DNA of 64,000 nucleotides from Acanthaster planci (taxonomy: Eukaryota; Echinodermata; Asteroidea; Valvatida; Acanthasteridae), in contig NW_019091582.1 in NCBI RefSeq assembly GCF_001949145.1, positions 626,569-690,568 of the forward strand, in the 5' to 3' direction. The position numbers were made by a program, and so were the translations under genes. Shown in pieces: positions 55,895-64,000 of this stretch. Numbering within the stretch: position 1 is the first letter of the stretch; each line of letters begins with the position of its first letter. Under the pieces are notes generated by a model. It was not told where the DNA came from and did not search any database. It saw only the letters and a program-made list of their open reading frames with translations.

Positions 55895-56150
55895 TCAACT
55901 CGGTCCGTAACCAACTCGGTCCGAGTCCACTCGGTCCCAGGTCAACTCTGTCCCTTTGGAAAATATTGCTTATTTTTAACTTGGGCGCGACTTCGTTAGT
56001 TATTCTTTGTTTTTGTCAGTTCGGTTGTGAAGGCCTGGTAGTTGGCTATTTTTGGAAATACAGACAACGTATGTTTTATTGTACAATATTTCTGGGTCGA
56101 CTCAGAACGAGTTGATGACAGACCGAGTTGACAGGCGTCCTAGTCTACAC
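55895..56150. mobile_element. element bounded by inverted CAACTCGGTCC motifs
   Basis: GTCAACTCGGTCCG is followed by two imperfect direct copies (CAACTCGGTCCG, CCACTCGGTCC) and is mirrored at the right by CAGACCGAGTTGAC. GGTGTAG and CTACACC lie just outside, giving about 255 bp. Confidence 0.45.
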
Positions 56151-56510
56151 CGTGAAACCTACTGATTTTGAAGGATGCTTCTTTCGAAGATGCAGCAGAA
56201 AGTTGTTTCCAACTTCTCTGTGCACACCTTACCACAGAATTTGTGTTTTGCAGGTGCCAAGTAACAGTGTCCCAAATGGAATACAATGCAGACATGAACA
56301 ATTCGGATAAATTACAGCATCTCTTGCCTTTACAGCTACAATGAATAATGATTATTATTATAATAATACAAGCATACTGGGCGCGGAAGGCACTGACAAC
56401 CATAGCGTCAAAACAAGAAATAAGCTTCGCACAGATAACATGGTTTGTAGAGTAGAAGGCTAAACTTGCCCGACCAATTCCAGCCAGTCTTCACGCTCTA
56501 AGCCAAAGTT

Positions 56511-56805
56511 CGTATAGCGCCGAAGGCGCAAGATGGATAACTCTGCCCAAAAGGTGTAATCACCATGGGCGGCATTTGAGCAAGCGATACGCCTGTGCGG
56601 TTCACGGTAATGAACAGGCGGAGGCCTGTATAGTATACAGTACCTAGTACCAAGTATACGTACCTAGCCTACGGAGGTGCCTGCGCCTGTGCATTAATGT
56701 GCATTGCACAGCCCTTGCTAAAATGGCGCCTATGGGAGTACAACGTTTTATGTGTATTCACAGCAAAGTTCTATATCTTGCGCCGCAGCTACGGGGCGCT
56801 ATACG
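56511..56805. mobile_element. inverted-repeat element next to the BEL/Pao relic
   Basis: CGTATAGCGCC...GGCGCAAGAT at the left is mirrored by ATCTTGCGCC...GGCGCTATACG at the right, 295 bp overall. Each arm itself contains a GCGCC/GGCGC pair. It looks like a MITE or foldback element, with no coding capacity. Confidence 0.5.
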
Positions 56806-56998
56806 ATGTGTCAGGGATAACAAACTATGTGACAACTGCTTCATCAAGTGGTATGTTACCAGACGATGTAGACTCAGCAGTCATTGTGGAGTTGCAGGAT
56901 GCATATGGAGGTATTACACTCTCCCTCACGCCCCATGCCCGTTGACAATTACAAGGAACAACATTACTCTACCTATCACTCCAGCAGGTATGAAGTCA

Positions 56999-57383
56999 GA
57001 AGCTAATTGGCGGAGACGTTCCTGAAGCATTCTGGATGATGGACGTAAGGAACGTCACGCAGTGCGATCACTACCTGGATGGATTCTCATTGGTCCTACG
57101 TCAACTCTTATGAAAAAAGGGAGCAGGATTTAGGAGCCATCACGCCAAGGTGCAATTTGACCAGATACTTCAGCAATTTCAGAGGTTTTAGGAGGTAGAT
57201 TTTGGCGGATCTATAATGGACAACAAGCGGGGCGACTCGGTTGGGAATAGCAACGTAAGAATAACCATGGAAGAGTCAGCGAGGCTGATTGACGGCCATT
57301 ATGACATTGGTCTGCCATGGCGGTTGTGGGACGGTGTTCGGTTATCTTGTGCATTCTTCAGGAGACCTGAGCACGGCAGATAA
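56999..57383 (+). pseudogene. BEL/Pao-type retrotransposon polyprotein relic
   Basis: Three conserved pieces of BEL/Pao polyproteins follow in the expected order. LIGGDVPEAFW is at 57003-57035 (frame 3). AVRSLPGWILIGPT starts at 57059 (another frame). QFDQILQQFQRF, an in-frame TAG, and then MEESARLIDGHYDIGLPW (57267-57320) are back in frame 3. Known family members carry a DVPEAxW block, an LGW-x-x-GP block and a DGHYxxxLPW block between protease and reverse transcriptase. Two frameshifts and a stop show it is dead. No reverse transcriptase or LTR was found, so it is a fragment of roughly 385 bp. Confidence 0.75.
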
Positions 57384-57686
57384 GTGAGACCGTTACACTA
57401 AACGAACTTCTCCGTTTTTTCATGAGGAAATAAGCATGTTGATGTTCTCAAAATGAAATGAATGAGGCGTAGCTCCAAAAATATTGTCGTAGTTTTCTCT
57501 AACACAAAAACTTATTCCTTCTTGGTCTGATAACGAAAAAATAGCATGAATGTCATCTGACCGTCAGTGCACTACTGATAAATAATTGCTCCAAAAATAT
57601 ATCCGATGACGACCGTTACACATTATGCTATAAGGGACAATATACAGAATAAGACAAAGGGAAGGTTTAAAAGGGTTAGGTTGCGT

Positions 57687-58075
57687 GCTATTTCCTGAAA
57701 TGTAAACCTGTTCCGTCGTCTGAATAATGCATAAAAATTATTCAGAACTGCTAATAGATGTTTTACCAACATGTTGGCTACTGACAGACCATATGCTCAA
57801 AAATATCAAATGATAAACATGAGACTTTTTAGTTCACAGTATAGGCCGACAAGCCTGTAACGAAATACAATAAAGGGGAGCGCTCAAGATGATCAGGCTA
57901 GACGTACAATGCTTGTGTTTCTGTAAACAAACGTTCTTTCAGTTCGTCTGAATATTTGTAAAAGACATTTGACCTGACGATCGTATGCCGCGCTAGCGCT
58001 ACTCGTTAACTCATTCGTATACACGTTGATTTCATTTTCATGTCATGAAAACCAGTTTTCTTTTCAACTTTCCGG
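57687..58075. repeat. dispersed repeat M, copy 3
   Basis: TTTCCTGAAATGTAAACCTG, ATAATGCATAAAAATTA, TTTCTGTAAACAAACG, CGTCTGAATATTTGTA and CATGAAAACCAGTTT follow in the same order as in copy 2. It starts about 300 bp after the BEL/Pao relic. Confidence 0.55.
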
Positions 58076-58693
58076 TATTAAGTATGCCTCACTTGTCATT
58101 TACAGGCCCACGTGGTTTGCTTACAGTTTTTTTCGGTGTAAAGTAGGTTTCTTATGAAGTCCATTAGGACTTAGGGACTGGAATTTGTTCACGTGGCTAT
58201 TTCGTGGCTGTTTCGTTCGCACTGATTCGCACTCGTGCGTCGAGTAAGTTGAGGAGTATACGAATGAGTGATTATTGAGCACAAATCGATGATCGCCATT
58301 TACCAGTTCGTTCCCACGAATTACAATTTGTTTATTTCGTGGGAACAAACGAAAGAGCAACGGAAAACGTCCCATTTGATCTTGCGTGAGATTTAGGCCT
58401 TGCAAGAAAACTTTGGGCTTACATGAAAATTTGAATCTTGCATGAAAATTTTAATCTTGCATGAAAATCTTAGTCTTGCTGGCGAATTTTATTCTTGCAG
58501 GTGCCCCGTAGTCCCTAAGGTTATACCACTGCACGAACACTATTCCAACTGAAAAAAACAGGTATAGGTCCAACACTTTGACCCTTTGATGATATTTTTT
58601 GTGATATTTACGGTTTTTCGATTCTATCTGCCATATTTTCTTTTTAAATATACATGTAATAGATTGGCGTTGCGAAGCAGGTGGGGGCAAAAA

Positions 58694-58846
58694 GAGCGAA
58701 AAGGCAAGGCAGAGGGCAAGGCAAAAGGCAAGGCAAAAGGCAAGGTATGGCAAAAGGTAAGGCAAAGGTCAAGGTAGATGGCAAGGCATAAGGTAAGGCA
58801 AGGCAAAAGTCAGGGCAAAAGGCAAGGTATGGCAAAATGTAAGGCA
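58694..58846. repeat. purine-rich GGCAAGGCAAAA minisatellite
   Basis: Units AAGGCAAGGCAAAAGGCAAG, with GGTATGGCAAAA variants, run for about 150 bp. The strand is almost free of pyrimidines apart from C, so the open frames of both strands are compositional. Confidence 0.8.
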
Positions 58847-59599
58847 ACTCGTGGAAAGAGACAAAGGGAAGGGAGAGGATGGAGGGAAGGAAAATCGAAC
58901 TTGCTCAATAATACAAAGGAATCGATTCCCTTTCATCCACTAGTGGTTCGTCAATTTTCCCAGGAAGAGCGATTTACTTTCTAGGGAAATTATTGTGGCA
59001 CCCATAGTACACAGTGGCCACATATTTTGACACCTTACACAAAAGTCCCAATTGCTCAAATTTCACTTAGCAAACAAAACAACCTTGAATTTGGTACACT
59101 GCTGTAAAAATCTGGTATCTTCACGCAATAAACATCATGAGAACATCTGAAACTGTTTGATCCCAAAGTTATGATTCCTCGTGATTCCAACATCTGAAAA
59201 TTAATGCTAGAAAACATTTACTTCAGTCGCTAGTTCCCATGGATGTTAACTACCAAAACCCATTTCAAGATTGTTAAAAAGAAGGCAGAAACAGCAGACA
59301 GGGAAGATAGTCCACATCTCATTAAAAATGTTCCTGTTGTTTTTGTCCGTGCTACACCACATGCAAGACCAACATAAACACTGTGTAATTAAATTGTCAG
59401 ACATCACGTGAAAGTCAAGATGTTTGATGTGACACAGGTGGGGAAACTGTGTTCATTTCAAATGAACCACGATTATGCTTACGTTAATTAAATTCTCAAC
59501 AATAAATTAACTGTAGTCGGTCTCGCTTGGAGAGTTTCTTGCAATCCAGTATATGATCTGACCCTACAGCGCAATGCTCTGACGTGCTCGCTCCATTGT

Positions 59600-59735
59600 G
59601 GTACACTGTGAGTGCCACTTCGCTGTGATTGGTTGAAGTACGCGGCATCATGGTGGGCACTCGATCGCTGCGATTGGTGGACATTATTACACAATGCTGG
59701 ATATTTCACTTTGATTGGTAGGCACCAATCACTTC
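59600..59735 (+). promoter_or_regulatory. diverged tandem repeat carrying three inverted CCAAT boxes
   Basis: ATTGG occurs at 59628, 59673 and 59714, each inside a repeated context (a CACT-rich lead, then GATTGG and GG). The spacings are 45 and 41 bp. A direct CCAAT is at 59725-59729. The block sits 70-200 bp upstream of the TATA box, where CCAAT boxes normally act. Confidence 0.45.
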
Positions 59736-59803
59736 ATGACAGAGAATGCAAATTCGTTTATGCATAGAAAAAAGAATTAGGTCTGCATTCCTATCTTTGT
59801 CTT

Positions 59804-59838
59804 TATAATGTGTCTGACACTAGCAACACCTCACAACT
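59804..59838 (+). promoter_or_regulatory. TATA-type core promoter of the fibrinogen-related gene
   Basis: TATAA at 59804-59808 lies 67 bp before the ATG. An initiator-like TCACAAC starts about 28 bp downstream (59831). Spacing fits a single start near 59833 and a short 5' leader of about 42 nt. An octamer-type ATGCAAAT is at 59746-59753. Confidence 0.5.
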
Positions 59839-59874
59839 GTTTTCCTCTGTGAGTCTCTGAACAAATCTTCCAAC

Positions 59875-60061
59875 ATGACGTCGGGTCCGCTGATTGTCCT
59901 TCTTGCTTTCCTCGTGTTTGGGGATTTCACCATCGATAGGGTTAGTGGTAACTCCAGTGCCAACTGTGTCGACTGCCAGAGCTTGACCAACGTCAGACTC
60001 CAGTTCGACCGTTTAAGGGAATCAGTCGAAGGGTTTGCCGAACTCCTGAAAAACGCGACCG
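59875..60061 (+). CDS. fibrinogen-related gene exon 1 (signal peptide, CxxC, helix)
   Basis: The exon starts at ATG 59875 (CCAACATGAC) and ends in phase 1 before GTGGGT. It encodes the signal peptide, CVDC and a short coiled-coil-like segment, [18 protein letters not shown]. The two cysteines could link chains. Confidence 0.93.
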
Positions 60062-62110
60062 GTGGGTTTCTAATTGAATTTCTAAAAATCTTTCGGACTC
60101 TTTTTACTTTTGTTCGTCTTAAAAATTGATCCTCGCTAAATTGCCTCGGTAATCTGTATTTTCGTCATGATTCAAACAACTGAATTAAAGTTAAAACTGG
60201 AATTGAATTACTCCTTGTTGACAAAAATATGGCCTCAAAATGAACTGTATGAACTGAATTAATAGACATAGTCCGGTACAAGACTTCTCCTATAAAATTC
60301 AGAATCTGCTGATCATGTTGATAGTTGGTTTACTTGTTATGTTGATTTGAACTACAGCAACCTGTCCCAGTGAGATCCCTAAGGACTGTTCTGGTGTGCT
60401 TGCAAACGGTATGACTACCAGCGGTGTCTATACGGTTCAACCTGTGGTTGGTGACGGTCCGATCGATGTGTACTGCGATATGGAGACAGACGGTGGCGGA
60501 TGGACGGTACGTTATAAGCAATGGGTGCGCTCGTGGGGAATTTCACGAGCGCCCCCATCCCTATTCATTCTAACAAAGGATAAGAGAGCTTATAATAAAG
60601 CATGATACCAAAAAGACCGACAGAATAACCCGCGGCAATTCATATTTTAAGTCCCTGCTAGCCAAACTTCGCAGCAACACTGTGTATTCTGTTAAGCCCG
60701 AATATCTACTACTCTCGCTCCATGTCACTGTCGTGTCCAGTACTCGGTCAGACGTGTCCAGGTAGTTTTTAAACAACTCACCTTTAACACTTAAAGTTTG
60801 CTATGACCTTATTCTTTTCACAAGTGCATTTTACTCATCTGGCAAACTGTGAAACCAGTTTTTGGCCACATTTAGGTGTTCCAGCGCCGTCAAGATGGCT
60901 CTGTTGACTTCTACCGCGACTGGGAGAGTTACCGCCGGGGATTCGGTGATTTGAACGGCGAGTTCTGGCTCGGCAATGACAACCTCCATCGACTCACCGC
61001 TCAGGGCGCGTACAAACTCCGCGTCGATCTCGAGGACTTCGAAGGGAACACTGCGTATGCCTTGTACAACACGTTTCGTGTTGCTGATGGGAGTGACAAC
61101 TACCGGTTGACAGTGGGAGACTATTCGGGAACGGCTGGTATGTCAGTCATAATGATATCGAATGCTAGGGCAGAGGCTACAGTCCAAAACAAACGTCAAT
61201 GAACACTTTACGGTGCACATAGTTTTGAATCGTTACCAAGTTCACAGTTCTTTGTACCAGAAAACTGAGCTATGAGTAAGCCCCCATCAGTGTTATTTTC
61301 AATACCTCTACAAATCACTGTCATCTGATTGGTGGATTTTTAATCATATGTAATTGAATTATTTGTTCCATTGACTGGATACCGTTGAATAGAACTTCAG
61401 TGTATGGTTCCCTCCAAAGAAAGAAAAACATATAAACAAGACCCGTAAAATAACGTAGACACGGAAACCAGTCTAACATTGCATGTTAGATCCCACTCAG
61501 TTGCGCCTCATGGTATAGAATATTTCATTTGTTTCCTCATGAAATAATTCTTACCATTGCATACATAGATATTCTTTCTTTATATACTGTTAGGTTTGGA
61601 AACACTCAAGCAGGAATTGAATAGACCTCTGTACTGATGACACCACACTTCGTTTTCGTGTGTGCTTTCTTATGGTGCTCAGTGAACAGAAGGCCCCATC
61701 TCTGGCTCCACAGGAAAGTGTGCATGAAACGAATACGTAACGTCACAAGTATATAGGCCTATTGATGACCAAAAGTTTTGGACAAACAGTAAAAAGTGGT
61801 TTCTACATTCCTATTTACCAGTTGATCCAGACTCTTATTTTGCCAATTTATTGCAGGTAATTCACTGTATGGCCACAGTAACCAACAGTTTTCTACCAAA
61901 GACCGCGACAACGACGTGCAACGATCTGGCCACTGTGCAGTGAAATACTCCGGCGCTTGGTGGTATAAATCCTGTCACTACTCCAACCTGAATGGCTTGT
62001 ACCTCGGTGGGCAGACGAGCGAGTTCGCCAAGGGAGTAGTTTGGAAGCACTGGAAAGGGTATTACTACTCACTGAAACATAGTGAGATGAAAATTAAAAG
62101 CAAAATATAA
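59875..62110 (+). CDS. secreted fibrinogen-related (ficolin/tachylectin-like) protein, complete, four exons
   Basis: Exons are 59875-60061, 60358-60506, 60876-61137 and 61857-62110, with GT/AG borders and intact phase, giving 283 residues. Residues 1-25 form a signal peptide ([12 protein letters not shown] core). A CVDC motif (31-34) and a short helical stretch (about 36-60) precede the fibrinogen domain (about 65-283). Domain landmarks: [47 protein letters not shown] (calcium site, Asp215/217), [17 protein letters not shown] with Cys226/Cys239, and [20 protein letters not shown]. Such proteins bind acetylated or sialylated glycans in invertebrate immunity. There is no collagen-like region, so it is not a true ficolin. 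Potential N-glycosylation sites lie at 26 and 60. The exact ligand cannot be read from the sequence. Confidence 0.95.
60358..60506 (+). CDS. fibrinogen-related gene exon 2
   Basis: The exon has acceptor ACTACAG and donor GTACGT, 149 nt. It carries the domain start [12 protein letters not shown] and [12 protein letters not shown]. Confidence 0.95.
60876..61137 (+). CDS. fibrinogen-related gene exon 3
   Basis: The exon has acceptor CATTTAG and donor GTATGT, 262 nt. It carries [29 protein letters not shown] and [10 protein letters not shown], the central fibrinogen-domain signature. Confidence 0.97.
61857..62110 (+). CDS. fibrinogen-related gene exon 4 with stop
   Basis: The exon has acceptor TTATTGCAG, 254 nt, ending TAA at 62108-62110. 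It carries the calcium loop STKDRDND, the CHYSNLNG ligand-pocket segment and the closing VVWKHWKG. Confidence 0.97.
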
Positions 62111-62554
62111 TCAGCTCCTGTTCGTCTAAAAGTTTGATGTGTTTTGTCAGAATTCTTTAGATAGCTGCAGGATATACTCGTGTATTGCAACAGGAAGGTC
62201 TTGTCCTGCGTCATCAGAACTGAATGCCTTACTTTCAACTCTCTATATTGACATGTACATGCCGCTAGGGCAGCGTCACATGATGAACAATAGTTATACA
62301 AGCTTGGTTGCAAAAATGTCTCTGATAATTATTGCCCAAAGTAAAATGGAATGATAGGGAATACTTATTTCTGTTTTAAACCACAGAGTACTGACACAAA
62401 TTGAAGCATGAGACGATTTCCCCAAACAACTTCAAGGTTTGCTTGAATGGCACACCTCGTTATTTTGGTAGGTCCTCACATTTTCGAAACCCTTGTGGAG
62501 TTTTTCGTGAAAAATACAGCCCTTATACTGACTGTCAAGGATTCAGCCTCCAAA

Positions 62555-62560
62555 AATAAA
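62555..62560 (+). terminator. candidate poly(A) signal of the fibrinogen-related gene
   Basis: This is the first plus-strand AATAAA noticed after the stop codon, about 445 nt downstream. No transcript evidence is available, so the end of the 3' UTR is inferred. Confidence 0.3.
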
Positions 62561-63381
62561 TCAAATGAAACACCCTTTTGGGTTTATCTGCTATGTCTCA
62601 ACCACAAGAGTAGATTACACACTAACAGGTTTTAACATGACACAAAGCCAAGGCTGATCCTGTTAGTAATGTCTCGCTATTAGACAATTCATAAAAATAT
62701 CTGTTATCAGCATTATGTTGTCTAACCTGAGAGAGGTCCGTCGGGTAACATTCTTCGTAAGTAAACTGTGAAGATTAAATTCAACCCAGCAGAAAGTGCC
62801 TGTTGTCGTGATTGTATAGATTTTACGCCCTCTTGTTTTTTTCTGGTTAACTGCACGTGGGTAATGCCTAAAGGTGACTTTTGGGACCACTTGTGGAAAA
62901 ATCAACAGAAATTTTGTAAATGACAAGTTTAAGTTCGGACTTCAACCTTAAGGGCTTTGTCAGTCTTGTGAGAAGACAACGTAGAGCTCAGTTCAGTACT
63001 TTACCCCATAAAAACTGAAACACTCTGAAATTAATTAGAAAATGTCAAATACCATAAAAAACACCTGAAAAAATCAAAGTGAGCAACACATTTGATTAGA
63101 TGTGTACAAGAGAATACAGGCACGGATCGGGGCGCCTATGTATAAAGGTTGAAAGACCACTCTAAAAAGGTCTATGACAAATCAAAGAGATTAAATGGCT
63201 TCACCAAAAGGTGACAGTTGAAATATACCCACCCCGTACACACAAAAATCACCCGATCTTCACACCCCTTTAAGAAGAAAATCCTGGATCCGCCCTTGGA
63301 ATATAAAGTTACAACTCATTTCAAAGTTGCATCCTTGAAGCTAATTTAGGCAGATTCTGTCATTGCAAAGCTCCTTGGCTG

Positions 63382-63730
63382 GGTGTGCCGGTCTCAGCTG
63401 TTTCCCGGTCTCAGCGGACCCCCCTGTCGTAGCCGCACATTTCAGCCTGACACAAGCACGGTCCCGTTGGTCTTCCGTGCTGAAAGGTCCGCATGACTAA
63501 CTCGCACGGTACTATAAGCGGTGCTATTATCTCTGATGTAGGGCTATGTACAGCACAGGTACACGTCACGTACAACGTACAACATACATGGACTGCGCTG
63601 CCCAGCACGCCACTTAAACGGACGACTTTCCCGTTGTTGTGCGCAGAGACGGCATGACGTATTTTACCATAGGGGCCTATTTGGTAAGGGGGACTGCTGA
63701 GACCGGGAGACAGCTGAGACCGCCACACCG
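63382..63730. mobile_element. MITE H with about 45-bp terminal inverted repeats
   Basis: GGTCTCAGCTGTTTCCCGGT and CTCAGCGGACCCCC at the left are mirrored by GGGGGACTGCTGAGACCGGG and ACAGCTGAGACC at the right. The length is about 349 bp. It lies downstream of the fibrinogen-related gene, with no coding frame of note. Confidence 0.72.
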
Positions 63731-63925
63731 GGTCTGGTGTTTACACACCAATAGAGATATTTTAAACTGAAATGGCCTCCTTTTCCTTGTGTAGAAATGA
63801 CTGGAAAAAAGGAGGAAGAAAAAGTTCTTAATGTCCATTATGGTGCAACAGAGAGATAGGAATTGAAAGCTGCGGCTTGGATACTAGTAAAATGTACACC
63901 CGTCAGTGAGCGTGGGAGCGAATTT

Positions 63926-64000
63926 CAATCCGCTTTGAGCAGAAGCACCCCCTCATCGGTTGAAAACGCCATGTTGGCCGGCAGCGTTCACTTTGTTGGT
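63926..64000. repeat. dispersed repeat J, copy 3, cut by the window edge
   Basis: CTTTGAGCAGAAGCACCCCC, then GGTTGAAAACGCCATGTTGG match the first part of the other copies. A short reverse fragment (GCTTCTGCTCAAGGCGGATA) lies at 23431. Confidence 0.65.

Larger units (their letters stand above)
52011..59599. other. repeat-rich spacer between DPAGT1 and the fibrinogen-related gene
   Basis: It carries MITE F, repeat M, the 5S-like stretch, two palindromic elements near 55.4 and 56.0 kb, the BEL/Pao relic and the purine minisatellite. Apart from the doubtful short frame at 52280 no gene is supported. Confidence 0.55.
62111..64000. other. downstream flank of the fibrinogen-related gene
   Basis: It contains the probable 3' UTR up to about 62.58 kb, then non-coding sequence with MITE H and the cut copy of repeat J. 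No coding exon is seen. Confidence 0.5.

Noticed and set aside
58386-58500. CTTGCATGAAAATTT repeats after 58.38 kb
   Set aside because: There are only three or four loose copies of about 23 bp with no further structure. Too weak to call separately.
1-64000. CRISPR array, prophage or bacterial operon
   Set aside because: The regular arrays here have no spacers of unique sequence, genes have introns, and no bacterial-type gene order or ribosome binding sites are present.

Overview
The window is nuclear DNA of a multicellular animal. Genes are split by long introns with consensus GT/AG sites, intergenic space is large, and dispersed repeats are abundant. Protein similarity, the density of the palindrome TACATGTA and the many small terminal-inverted-repeat elements suggest a marine invertebrate deuterostome (echinoderm, hemichordate or cephalochordate). 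I lean towards an echinoderm, but the sequence alone does not settle it.

Three protein-coding genes can be rebuilt exon by exon. (1) A C2CD2/C2CD2L (TMEM24-type) lipid-transfer protein lies on the minus strand. Its first exon is at 38864-38391 and at least eight exons run down to 4981. The SMP domain is complete, the C2 domain is partly seen, and the C-terminal exons were not found, so the gene may run off the left edge. (2) A complete DPAGT1 (ALG7) gene of nine exons lies on the minus strand at 52010-42104. It encodes a 418-residue ER enzyme that starts N-glycan assembly. (3) A complete four-exon gene for a secreted fibrinogen-related (ficolin/tachylectin-like) protein of 283 residues lies on the plus strand at 59875-62110. 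DPAGT1 and C2CD2L are also neighbours in human (11q23), so the pair looks like old conserved linkage, though the relative orientation differs.

Layout: 1-4980 is gene-poor sequence below the last recognised C2CD2L exon. 4981-38864 is the C2CD2L gene, whose introns carry most of the TACATGTA arrays, three large minisatellites, MITEs and SINEs. 38865-42103 is the intergenic spacer between C2CD2L and DPAGT1. 42104-52010 is DPAGT1. 52011-59600 is repeat-rich spacer with a BEL/Pao retrotransposon relic, a three-copy dispersed repeat, a 5S-rRNA-like stretch and several palindromic elements. 59600-62560 is the fibrinogen-related gene with a TATA-type promoter. 62561-64000 is non-coding and contains a 350-bp inverted-repeat element.

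The three genes do not form a pathway. DPAGT1 and C2CD2L both act at the ER (glycan precursor synthesis, and ER-plasma membrane lipid transfer), while the lectin-like protein is secreted, probably for immune recognition. The richest unexplained material is the repeat content: at least ten families of short non-autonomous inverted-repeat elements, several present in two or three copies, one with a visible 5-bp target duplication.
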